Positions 25,704 through 33,533 of a DNA stretch of 64,000 nt are shown piece by piece. A model generated the notes under the pieces. It made no database searches and was not told where the DNA came from. It saw only the letters and a list, made by a program, of their open reading frames with translations. A program made the position numbers and the translations under genes. The first letter of the stretch is position 1; each line of letters begins with the position of its first letter. Source of the DNA: Xanthomonas indica (GTDB lineage: Bacteria > Pseudomonadota > Gammaproteobacteria > Xanthomonadales > Xanthomonadaceae); contig NZ_CP131914.1 in assembly GCF_040529045.1 (NCBI RefSeq), forward strand, positions 476,001 to 540,000, written 5' to 3'.

Positions 25704-27398
25704 ATGAGCGACGGATACGGCAAGCAAAACGCGGGATTCGGACTGACACGCGAACAATCGGTCGACCTGATCGTCCGCAGCTGCCTGGATCACGGTGTCA
25801 CCGACACCCGGCAGATCGCGTATGTGCTGGCCACAGCACAGCACGAATCCAAAGACTTCCAGGCCCCTGAAGAGGAATGGGGGCGAAAGCAGGCCGTGAC
25901 GCTGTCCTATCACGGTGGCGAAGCCTATTACGGCCGCGGCTATGCGCATCTCACCCATGTCGAGTTGTACGAAAAGCTTGGCGAGAAGGCCGGGCTAGGC
26001 CGCGAACTCGTGCAATCGCCAGGCCGGGCCGCGGAACCTGCCATTGCGACGAAGATCCTCGTCGCCGGCATGCGCGATGGCGACTTCGTGCCGGGACAGA
26101 CCCTGGCCGCCCATATCAACGCCGACAAGCAGGACCATGCCGGCGCACGCGCGATCATCAATCCCCGGGATGCGGCAAGCGTGCAAACCATCGCCGGCTA
26201 TGCGCGCACGTGGGAAGCTGCCGTACCGGCGCTGGTAGAGCGTGTCCAACGTGAAGGCGTGACGCCTGCGCAGCCACCGGCCGCGCCCAATGCACCAGCA
26301 TCCGTCGGCAAGGGCGACGCGAATCAAACCGTGTTCGAAGCGCAGCAGTATCTGGCCGCTTTGGGAATGACCGATGCCAAGGGCAAGGCCATCTCACCCG
26401 ATGGTGATTTTGGTGCTGGCACCGAGCATGCGGTCAAACAATATGAGCACGGTAAAGGTATCGCAGAGCCAACTGGCCGCGTCGATGCCGCAATGCTGGC
26501 CGAACTGCGTGCCGATACGCTGCAGGCGCAGCCGCAATTCAAGCGCCAGACGATGACGGACCTGTACGGCCCCTTGAAGGACGGAGAGCTCCGCCGAGGC
26601 GAGAAAGGAGAACCTGTCTATGAACTGCGCCGGCAGTTGCAGGGCCTGGGCTACATCCAGAATGCGCCTCCGAACTGGAACGGCGACCGCCTCTACGACG
26701 AGCATATGGAAGCCGGCGTCCGCGCGTTCCAGAAGGCGAATGGACTGCAGGAGACCGGACGCGCCGATACGGAGACGCGGCGACAGTTGAATGCGTTCGC
26801 GGTGAGCCAGCATCTAGCGCCGACCACCGAATTCGACCGTCCGGAGAATTGGCCGCCACAACCGCCGCCGTACACCAGGGCCGAGTATCAGACCCGCCAG
26901 CAGGCACCGGCGCAACCCGCTCCATCTGCACCTGCAACGCAGGAGCCATCACCCGATCAGCGGCGAGGCCAGGCACCGACGCCAGCGGCGCCTGCGGTCA
27001 TGCACAGCTCGCTGTATCAGGACTGCTCCAACGGCGTCGACGCGCTGGACCGGCAACTCGGCCGCGCGTCCGACACCGCGAGCACATGCATGAAGGCCAG
27101 CCTGACCGAGTTGGCCACGCGCAACGGCCTGACCCGGGTCGATCATGTGCTGCTCAGCGAGCGCGGCCGTCAGGCCGAGCCGGGGCAGTACGTCTTCGTC
27201 GTCGAAGGCGATCCACGCAATCCCGCCAGCCTGCGCGCGCACATGCCGACCGATCAGGCGATCAGTACACCAGTGGAGGTGTCCTTCGGCGCCTTGGCGC
27301 AATCGGAGCAGCAACGCCAAGCCAGCTTGCAGGCCGAGCTGGGCGAGCAACAGCGCGACGCGCAGCTGCGCCAGGCACAAGGCAAAGGCATGGGCTGA
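25704..27398 (+). CDS. GH19-like/peptidoglycan-binding antibacterial T4SS effector (X-Tfe)
   Basis: The 564-residue protein has no signal peptide. Residues 1-185 resemble GH19-like lysozymes: the helix QIAYVLATAQHESKDF carries the likely catalytic Glu48, followed by GGEAYYGRGYAHLTH. Two PG_binding_1-type repeats follow (about 200-270 and 300-365, each with DGDFGAGTEHAV-like or FQKANGLQETG segments), then a Pro/Gln linker. Residues 435-564 form an XVIPCD, the C-terminal signal recognised by VirD4 in the Xanthomonas antibacterial T4SS: GLTRVDHVLLSERG, YVFVVEGD, STPVEVSFGAL and a Gln-rich tail. It should be delivered into rival bacteria to cut their cell wall. The T4SS genes are not in this window. 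Confidence 0.88.
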   Translation: MSDGYGKQNAGFGLTREQSVDLIVRSCLDHGVTDTRQIAYVLATAQHESKDFQAPEEEWGRKQAVTLSYHGGEAYYGRGYAHLTHVELYEKLGEKAGLGRELVQSPGRAAEPAIATKILVAGMRDGDFVPGQTLAAHINADKQDHAGARAIINPRDAASVQTIAGYARTWEAAVPALVERVQREGVTPAQPPAAPNAPASVGKGDANQTVFEAQQYLAALGMTDAKGKAISPDGDFGAGTEHAVKQYEHGKGIAEPTGRVDAAMLAELRADTLQAQPQFKRQTMTDLYGPLKDGELRRGEKGEPVYELRRQLQGLGYIQNAPPNWNGDRLYDEHMEAGVRAFQKANGLQETGRADTETRRQLNAFAVSQHLAPTTEFDRPENWPPQPPPYTRAEYQTRQQAPAQPAPSAPATQEPSPDQRRGQAPTPAAPAVMHSSLYQDCSNGVDALDRQLGRASDTASTCMKASLTELATRNGLTRVDHVLLSERGRQAEPGQYVFVVEGDPRNPASLRAHMPTDQAISTPVEVSFGALAQSEQQRQASLQAELGEQQRDAQLRQAQGKGMG

Positions 27399-27466
27399 CA
27401 CGGCACCCGCCGATGGCGTCGCGACATTGGACCCTGCAGCCTCACGAAACCTTGGAGAACGTTCCG

Positions 27467-28375
27467 ATGCACGCCTACGACATCGAACTCGGAGACTGGC
27501 ACGGCGGCGCGCCCGTTCCCGACAGCGACGGCTGGTGCTTCGGCCTGCCGCCGGGCATCGCCGCGGCGCAATGGCCGCTGGATCCGTGGAGCGGCTATCC
27601 GATGCAGCACGGCTTCACCCTGCGGCTGCCACCGGACTACCGCGTGCACGGCCCGGACATCGTCGCGGTGTCGTTCTTCGCCACCGCGCCGGACCATAAC
27701 GACGGCGGCCCGGCCGGAACAGTGGACGGGATGCACGCCGCGATCGCCACGCCCGCGCAGGCGCTGGCCGACCCGGCACTGCAACCGTTCCGCGACCGCG
27801 CGCTGCAGGCCCACCCCAGGCTGCGGCGCATGCAGGACCTTCTGGACTGCGCCTATGCGCTGATCCTGCTGCGGCAGGAAGAGGTGGATGGCGCGCCATG
27901 CCGGCCGCCGCCGCTGGTGGACAGCCCGTTGCTGCAGCGGACGCCGCCGCCGGAATGGCTGCAGGTGGGAAGCGCGACAGTATGCGAGGCGTGGGACGCG
28001 CGCAGCGCGCCGCTGCCGCAGGCGCCGGACCGTTTCGCCCTGCATCGTCCGCTGCGGCTGCGCCTGCGCGAGCACGATCCCAATGCCGGGGTGCCGCCGC
28101 GCGAAACGTTCGGCGACGCGCCCGATCCCGGCGGCTACCAGCCGTTCTACTACTGGCAGGACGGCGTGGTCAGCCGCGAGCACTACCGCGAACACGACTG
28201 GGCCGCCGGCCACGCCATCAACCACCTCGGCGGCACGATGCGCCCGATACAGGGCATCCCCGACTTCAGCCCGTACTACATCGAGTTCGACGAGGCCTTC
28301 GGCGGCTACAACTTCGGCGGCGGCATCGCGCAACTGGACATCCAGGGCCTGCGATTGGACTGGGCCTGCGACTGA
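27467..28375 (+). CDS. unknown protein, DUF1963-like C-terminus
   Basis: The 302-residue protein was not recognised with certainty. It has no signal peptide or membrane segment and is rich in Pro, His, Trp and Tyr. Its C-terminus (INHLGGTMRPIQGIPDFSPY to IAQLDIQGLRLDWACD) resembles the end of DUF1963/YwqG-type proteins. It starts 68 bp after the T4SS effector on the same strand, with a GGAG site upstream of ATG 27467, so it may belong to the same transcription unit. It could be a second immunity or chaperone-like factor, or an unrelated gene. It converges on the next gene, 38 bp away. Confidence 0.6.
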   Translation: MHAYDIELGDWHGGAPVPDSDGWCFGLPPGIAAAQWPLDPWSGYPMQHGFTLRLPPDYRVHGPDIVAVSFFATAPDHNDGGPAGTVDGMHAAIATPAQALADPALQPFRDRALQAHPRLRRMQDLLDCAYALILLRQEEVDGAPCRPPPLVDSPLLQRTPPPEWLQVGSATVCEAWDARSAPLPQAPDRFALHRPLRLRLREHDPNAGVPPRETFGDAPDPGGYQPFYYWQDGVVSREHYREHDWAAGHAINHLGGTMRPIQGIPDFSPYYIEFDEAFGGYNFGGGIAQLDIQGLRLDWACD

Positions 28376-28413
28376 GGTCGCCGAGCCGGGCGACGCTTGT
28401 GCGGCGGCGCATT

Positions 28414-28935
28414 TCACTGCCCCGAGGCACAACCCCCGCCCTGTTCCACGCACAGCTTCATGGCGCGTTGCAGCTCGGCCTCGCTCAGCTGCGGGGGCGG
28501 CCGCGCGACGGCGGCCTGGACCTGGTCGGGGCCGCCGGTCAGCGCGTGCAGGCCCTTGGCCGCCTTGCCGGCCAGGTAGTAGACGCCCAGCGCGATGTAG
28601 CCGCCGCTCTGGCTGACCTGCTCCACCGAGGGCGGCGGCCGCCAATCCTTGTCGAAGCGGTTGGGCGGTGGGGTCACCGGATTCTTGAAGCGGTACAGAT
28701 CCAGCGGCTCGCCCTCGTCCGGCGGCAGCGCGCGGACTTCGCCGAGCGTCTGGATGTCGTCTTTGGCAGCGTTGCTGGCTGGCGGCGTTGCAATGGATGC
28801 CGCCGCCGGCGCAACGGCATCGGTCGCGGGCGCGGCCTGTTGCGCCTGCGCCTGTGCGCACGCCGCCAGCAATGCGACGGCCAGCAAGGCCCGCAGGCGC
28901 CGGCCGATCGGATCCGTTGTGTCCACGCTGTCCAT
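28414..28935 (-). CDS. putative lipoprotein of unknown function
   Basis: The 173-residue product has a short basic leader and a hydrophobic signal with a lipobox-like LLAACAQ (so either lipidation or cleavage after AQA). An Ala/Pro-rich spacer follows, then a helical C-terminus with PPPSVEQVSQSGGYIALGVY and ELQRAMKLCVEQGGGC. The paired C-terminal cysteines could form a disulfide in the periplasm. The ATG at 28935 keeps the signal intact. No family was recognised. It starts 55 bp after the end of the hemolysin-III family gene and may be co-transcribed with it. Confidence 0.6.
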   Translation of the reverse strand: MDSVDTTDPIGRRLRALLAVALLAACAQAQAQQAAPATDAVAPAAASIATPPASNAAKDDIQTLGEVRALPPDEGEPLDLYRFKNPVTPPPNRFDKDWRPPPSVEQVSQSGGYIALGVYYLAGKAAKGLHALTGGPDQVQAAVARPPPQLSEAELQRAMKLCVEQGGGCASGQ

Positions 28936-28990
28936 GGCGCCCGAGCTTACGGACGCGGCGCGGCCTTCTCTAGCGCGTCGCCACCGCCGT

Positions 28991-29647
28991 TCACGTCGGC
29001 GACAGCGGGCGCAGGCACAGCCAGATCGCGCACCAGTGCGCCAGCGCGCCGCCCAATACGTGCGCATGCCAAATGGCGCGGTTGTAGAGCATCGACTTGC
29101 GCACGTAGAACGCCACGCCCACCGTGTAGATCGCGCCACCGGCGGCGATCAGCCACAGCACCGGCGTGTCCAGCCCGGCCATGATCGGCTTGACTGCGGC
29201 CATCCCGGCCCAGCCCAGCAGCAGGTAGATCGCCACCCAGAAGCCCTTGGCGATGCCCGGCAGGAACAGCTTGGCGAATACGCCGAAGAGCGCCACGCCC
29301 CACACCGCCAGGGTCATCGACCAGACCCAGGCGCCGGACAGCGCCAGCACGAAGAACGGCGTGTAGGAGCCGGCGATCATCACGAAGATGCCCGCATGGT
29401 CGAGCTTGCGCAGCACCGGCTGGCGCTGCGGCGGGGCGAAGTTGTACGCCGCCGAGCAGGCGAACATGGTCAGCAGCCCCAGCGCGTAGATGCTGGTGGC
29501 CAGGATCAGCGCGTCGTTGGCATGGGCGCGCCAGACCAGCAGCGCGCCGCCGACCACGGCCAGCAGCAGGCCGGCGGCATGCACGAGCAGATCGGCGCGG
29601 CGGGCGGCGGCGGTGCGGTAGTGCGGGGGAATCGGGGGAGCGGACAC
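28991..29647 (-). CDS. hemolysin III family membrane protein (TrhA/YqfA)
   Basis: This product of about 218 residues has seven hydrophobic helices. It shows the hallmarks of the PAQR-related hemolysin III family: SAAYNFAPPQRQPVLRKLDH with the conserved His, GIFVMIAGSYTPFF and the C-terminal AIWHAHVLGGALAHWCAIW with several His residues that would bind a metal. Bacterial members influence membrane energetics and fatty acid homeostasis; haemolysis is not implied. A GTG at 29647 was chosen because the frame upstream is low in coding character, but no good ribosome site is visible, so the exact start is uncertain. It is divergent from the MrfA-like helicase. Confidence 0.82.
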   Translation of the reverse strand: MSAPPIPPHYRTAAARRADLLVHAAGLLLAVVGGALLVWRAHANDALILATSIYALGLLTMFACSAAYNFAPPQRQPVLRKLDHAGIFVMIAGSYTPFFVLALSGAWVWSMTLAVWGVALFGVFAKLFLPGIAKGFWVAIYLLLGWAGMAAVKPIMAGLDTPVLWLIAAGGAIYTVGVAFYVRKSMLYNRAIWHAHVLGGALAHWCAIWLCLRPLSPT

Positions 29648-29895
29648 GGGCAAGGGAAGTAGACGACAGGAGCCGTCGTTGCCGAGGGGGGACGACAGGA
29701 TACCTGTCGGTGGCGACAACGCGCGCCACACGACAGCGGCAGCGTCGCCCGACAACACAGCACCAAGGCGGCCAACCGCACTCGCGCAAGCCCCCCGCCT
29801 GAATCCGCTCAGCCTGCCTTTCTCGCCTCGGCTGGCGCCGTCTCATACCCTGAGACGCGATTTCGCTTCCCTGTTCCGCTTTGAGAGCCGTGCCG

Positions 29896-32409
29896 ATGCC
29901 CGCCCACGCCCTAGCCCCGCGCACCGAGGACGCCGAGCGCGCCCTGTCCACCACCGACGGGGTGCCCTCGCGCGATGGCGCCCTGCTCAGCGCGCGGCTG
30001 GAGCGCCGTTACCACGACCGCATCACCGGCAGCTTCACCATCCCCGGCCAGGCCGGCCGCTATGCGCCGATCCCGGACGACGTGCCGCCGGCGCTGGCCG
30101 CCGCACTGCGCGAACGCGGCATCGCGCAGCTGTACAGCCACCAGGCCGAGGCCTGGGACGCGGCGCAGCGCGGCGAGCACGTGGCCATCGTCACCCCCAC
30201 CGCCTCGGGCAAGTCGCTGTGCTACACGCTGCCGGTGGTGGCCGCGGCGATGACCGCGCAGGCCAAGGCGCTGTACCTGTTCCCGACCAAGGCGCTGGCG
30301 CAGGACCAGGTGGCCGAGCTGCTGGACCTCAACCGCGCCGGCGACCTCGGGGTGAAGGCCTTCACCTTCGACGGCGACACCCCCGGCGATGCGCGCCAGG
30401 CGATCCGCCTGCACGGCGACATCGTGGTCAGCAACCCGGACATGCTGCACCAGGCGATCCTGCCGCATCACACCAAGTGGGCGCAGTTCTTCGAGAACCT
30501 GCGCTACGTGGTGATCGACGAGATCCACACCTACCGCGGCGTGTTCGGCAGCCACGTCGCCAACGTGCTGCGCCGGCTCAAGCGCATCTGCGCGTTCTAT
30601 GGCGCCACGCCGCAGTTCATCCTGTGCTCGGCCACCATCGGCAACCCGCGCGCGCATGCCGAGGCGCTGATCGAGCAGCGCGTGCACGCCATCACCGACT
30701 CCGGCGCGCCCAGCGGCGACAAGCACGTGCTGCTGTGGAACCCGCCGGTGGTCAATGCCGACCTGGGCCTGCGCGCCTCGGCACGCTCGCAGAGCAACCG
30801 CATCGCCCGCATCGCGATCAAGTCCGGGCTCAAGACCCTGGTGTTCGCGCAGACGCGGTTGATGGTGGAGGTGCTGACCAAGTACCTGAAGGACATCTTC
30901 GACCACGACCCGCGCAAGCCGCCGCGCATCCGCGCCTACCGCGGCGGCTACCTGCCCAGCGAGCGCCGCGAGGCCGAGCGGGCGATGCGCGCCGGCAGCA
31001 TCGACGGCATCGTCTCCACCTCGGCGCTGGAGCTGGGCGTGGACATCGGCGCGCTGGACGTGGTGGTGCTCAATGGCTACCCGGGCAGCGTCGCCGCCAC
31101 CTGGCAGCGCTTCGGTCGTGCCGGGCGCCGCCAGCAGCCGGCGCTGGGCGTGCTGGTGGCCAGTTCGCAGCCGCTGGACCAGTACGTGGTGCGGCACCCG
31201 GACTTCTTCGCCGACGCCTCGCCCGAACACGCCCGCATCGCCCCGGACCAGCCGCTGATCCTGTTCGACCACATCCGCTGCGCCGCGTTCGAGCTGACCT
31301 TCGTCACCGGCGAGGCGTTCGGTCCGGTGGACCCGGCGGTGTTCCTGGAGGCGCTGGCCGAGAGCGAGGTGGTGCACCAGGAAGGCGACCGCTGGGAATG
31401 GATCGCCGACAGCTACCCGGCCAATGCGGTGAGCCTGCGCTCGGTGGCCGACGGCAACTTCGTGGTGGTGGACAAGACCGACGGCAAGCAGCAGATCATC
31501 GCCGAGGTGGACTATTCCGCCGCCGCGCTGACCCTGTACGAAGGCGCCATCCACATGGTGCAGAGCACGCCCTACCAGGTGGAGAAGCTGGACTGGGAAG
31601 GGCGCAAGGCCTACGTCACCCGCACCCACGTCGACTACTACACCGACAGCATCGACTTCACCAAGCTCAAGGTGCTGGACCGGTTCGACGGCGGCGCGGC
31701 CGGCCGCGGCGACGCGCACCACGGCGAGGTGCACGTGGTGCGGCGCGTGGCCGGCTACAAGAAGATCCGCTACTACACCCACGAGAACATCGGCTACGGC
31801 CCGGTCAACCTGCCCGACCAGGAACTGCACACCACCGCGGTGTGGTGGCAGTTGCCGCAGGCCACCCTGCTCAAGGCGTTCGGCAGCAAACAGGATGCGC
31901 TGGATGGTTTCCTGGGCGCCGCCTATGCGCTGCACGTGGTGGCCACGGTGGCGGTGATGGCCGACGCGCGCGACCTGCAGCAGGCGGTGGGCGACGGCGA
32001 CGGCGCCTGGTTCGCGGTGGCCGACGCCAAGGGCCGCGGCCAGCTGCGTGGCGGCGACACCGGCGAGCCGGCCAGCATCGAACTGCAGCAGTTCGTGCCC
32101 ACCGTGTACCTGTACGACAACTTCCCCGGCGGCGTCGGCCTGAGCGAGCCGCTGTATCGGCGCCAGGCCGAGCTGGTGCAGCGCGCGCGCGAACTGGTGC
32201 AGGGCTGCGACTGCGTGGCCGGCTGCCCGGCCTGCGTCGGTCCGGTGCTGGCCGCGCAGGAAGCCAGCGCGACCACGCCCCGGGCGCTGGCGCTGCGCGT
32301 GCTGCGCTTGCTGCTCGACGGCGAGGACGACGCGGCGCTGGACGCGCACGGTGCGACCACGATCGCCATCGATGCCGATGCCGACGCGCTGCCGGAGTGG
32401 AGCGCATGA
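29896..32409 (+). CDS. MrfA/YprA-like DEAD/DEAH helicase with C-terminal zinc-binding domain
   Basis: The 837-residue protein is a superfamily 2 helicase. Motif I is TPTASGKS (about residues 100-107), motif II is VVIDEIHTYRG (near 205), motif III is LCSATIGNP, and the second RecA domain ends with QRFGRAGRRQQP. A DUF1998-type C-terminal domain carries four cysteines in GCDCVAGCPACVGP (about 770-782). This is the arrangement of Bacillus MrfA (YprA), which repairs mitomycin-type DNA damage. The ATG was chosen at 29896; a TTG fifteen bases upstream is an alternative. The next gene starts inside its stop codon (ATGA), so the two are translationally coupled. Confidence 0.88.
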   Translation: MPAHALAPRTEDAERALSTTDGVPSRDGALLSARLERRYHDRITGSFTIPGQAGRYAPIPDDVPPALAAALRERGIAQLYSHQAEAWDAAQRGEHVAIVTPTASGKSLCYTLPVVAAAMTAQAKALYLFPTKALAQDQVAELLDLNRAGDLGVKAFTFDGDTPGDARQAIRLHGDIVVSNPDMLHQAILPHHTKWAQFFENLRYVVIDEIHTYRGVFGSHVANVLRRLKRICAFYGATPQFILCSATIGNPRAHAEALIEQRVHAITDSGAPSGDKHVLLWNPPVVNADLGLRASARSQSNRIARIAIKSGLKTLVFAQTRLMVEVLTKYLKDIFDHDPRKPPRIRAYRGGYLPSERREAERAMRAGSIDGIVSTSALELGVDIGALDVVVLNGYPGSVAATWQRFGRAGRRQQPALGVLVASSQPLDQYVVRHPDFFADASPEHARIAPDQPLILFDHIRCAAFELTFVTGEAFGPVDPAVFLEALAESEVVHQEGDRWEWIADSYPANAVSLRSVADGNFVVVDKTDGKQQIIAEVDYSAAALTLYEGAIHMVQSTPYQVEKLDWEGRKAYVTRTHVDYYTDSIDFTKLKVLDRFDGGAAGRGDAHHGEVHVVRRVAGYKKIRYYTHENIGYGPVNLPDQELHTTAVWWQLPQATLLKAFGSKQDALDGFLGAAYALHVVATVAVMADARDLQQAVGDGDGAWFAVADAKGRGQLRGGDTGEPASIELQQFVPTVYLYDNFPGGVGLSEPLYRRQAELVQRARELVQGCDCVAGCPACVGPVLAAQEASATTPRALALRVLRLLLDGEDDAALDAHGATTIAIDADADALPEWSA

Positions 32410-33512
32410 GCATCAGCCTGGAGCGCCTGCGCGCGCTGCGCCGGCAGGCCGGCGATGCCAGCGCCGAGCGCGCGTCGGCGTCCTCCGGTAGCCGCACCAC
32501 GACCGACGCGCCCCCCGCGTCACGCGCAGGCGCCGCCGCGGCGACGTCCACACAGGCGCCGATGCAGGCATCGGCAGCGACGCGCGACGGCACATCGCAC
32601 GCAGCGGTGCCACCGACAGCACGCAGCCAGCCCGTTCCCGCGCGCGGCAGCGGCACCGATACAGCGGTGGCCCCACCCATCGCCATCGCCCCGTTCGACC
32701 GCGGTGGCACCGATGTGTCCGCGCTGCGGCGCCTGCTCGGCCTGCGCGAGCGTGCCGTCGCGCCCGCCGCGGCGGCGGCCGCACGCAGGCCGGCCGCGGC
32801 ACCGGACCGGCATCTTCCCGGCGTGGAGATCGCGCCGGGGCTGCACCTGATCGAGGCGTTCCTGCCGCAGCCGATTCCCGCGACGTCGCTGTCGCTGGCC
32901 TTCGCCCGCCGCGAGGACGCGGTGGAGCCCACCGACCTGCTGTTCTTCGATACCGAGACCACCGGCCTGGCCGGCGGTACCGGCACCCGCGCCTTCATGA
33001 TCGGCGCGGCCGACTGGACCGTGCATCCGGCCGACGGCCCGGGCCTGCGCATCCGCCAGTTGCTGATGGCCACGATGGGCGCGGAGAAGGCGATGCTGGA
33101 AGCGTTCCGCGCCTGGCTGCGGCCGGGCACGGTGCTGTCCAGCTACAACGGCCGCTGCTACGACGCGCCGCTGCTGAAGACCCGCTACCGGCTGGCGCGC
33201 TGCGCCGATCCGCTGTCGGCGCTGGACCACGTGGACCTGCTGCATCCCACCCGCCGCCGTTACCGCGGCACCTGGGAGAACTGCAAGCTGGCCACCATCG
33301 AGCGGCAGTTGCTGCGGGTGGTCCGCGAGGACGACCTGCCGGGGTCCGAAGCCCCGGCGGCGTGGCTGGGCTACCTGCGCGGCGGCAATGCGCGCAATCT
33401 GCGCCGCGTCGCCGCGCACAACCACCAGGACGTGGTCACGCTGGCGCTACTGCTGCAGCGCCTGGTCGCCGCCGAGGCCGAGGAACGCGCGCTGGCGGCG
33501 GCATCGGCGTAG
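32406..33512 (+). CDS. MrfB/YprB-like RNase H-fold exonuclease
   Basis: The 368-residue protein has an Ala/Pro-rich N-terminal region (about 1-140), then an RNase H-like exonuclease fold. The DEDD motifs are visible as LLFFDTETTGLAGG (Asp182 and Glu184 region), LSSYNGRCYDAPLLKTRYR, and the terminal AHNHQDVVTLALLL. This matches the YprB domain of Bacillus MrfB, an exonuclease that acts with MrfA. Unlike the Bacillus protein, no TPR repeats were seen after the nuclease domain. The start ATG overlaps the mrfA-like stop by 4 bp. Together they look like a two-gene DNA-damage repair unit. Confidence 0.85.
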   Translation: MSISLERLRALRRQAGDASAERASASSGSRTTTDAPPASRAGAAAATSTQAPMQASAATRDGTSHAAVPPTARSQPVPARGSGTDTAVAPPIAIAPFDRGGTDVSALRRLLGLRERAVAPAAAAAARRPAAAPDRHLPGVEIAPGLHLIEAFLPQPIPATSLSLAFARREDAVEPTDLLFFDTETTGLAGGTGTRAFMIGAADWTVHPADGPGLRIRQLLMATMGAEKAMLEAFRAWLRPGTVLSSYNGRCYDAPLLKTRYRLARCADPLSALDHVDLLHPTRRRYRGTWENCKLATIERQLLRVVREDDLPGSEAPAAWLGYLRGGNARNLRRVAAHNHQDVVTLALLLQRLVAAEAEERALAAASA

Positions 33513-33533
33513 TCGCTGCACGCCGCCGGCGGA

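Noticed and set aside
25704..27398. Possible prophage endolysin
   Set aside because: The GH19-like and PGB parts would fit an endolysin, but the C-terminal XVIPCD and the absence of holin, tail or integrase genes argue for a T4SS effector.
28377..28394. Small hairpin (GTCGCC with GGCGAC) between convergent genes at 28.4 kb
   Set aside because: Only 6 bp, no T-tract; too weak to call a terminator.
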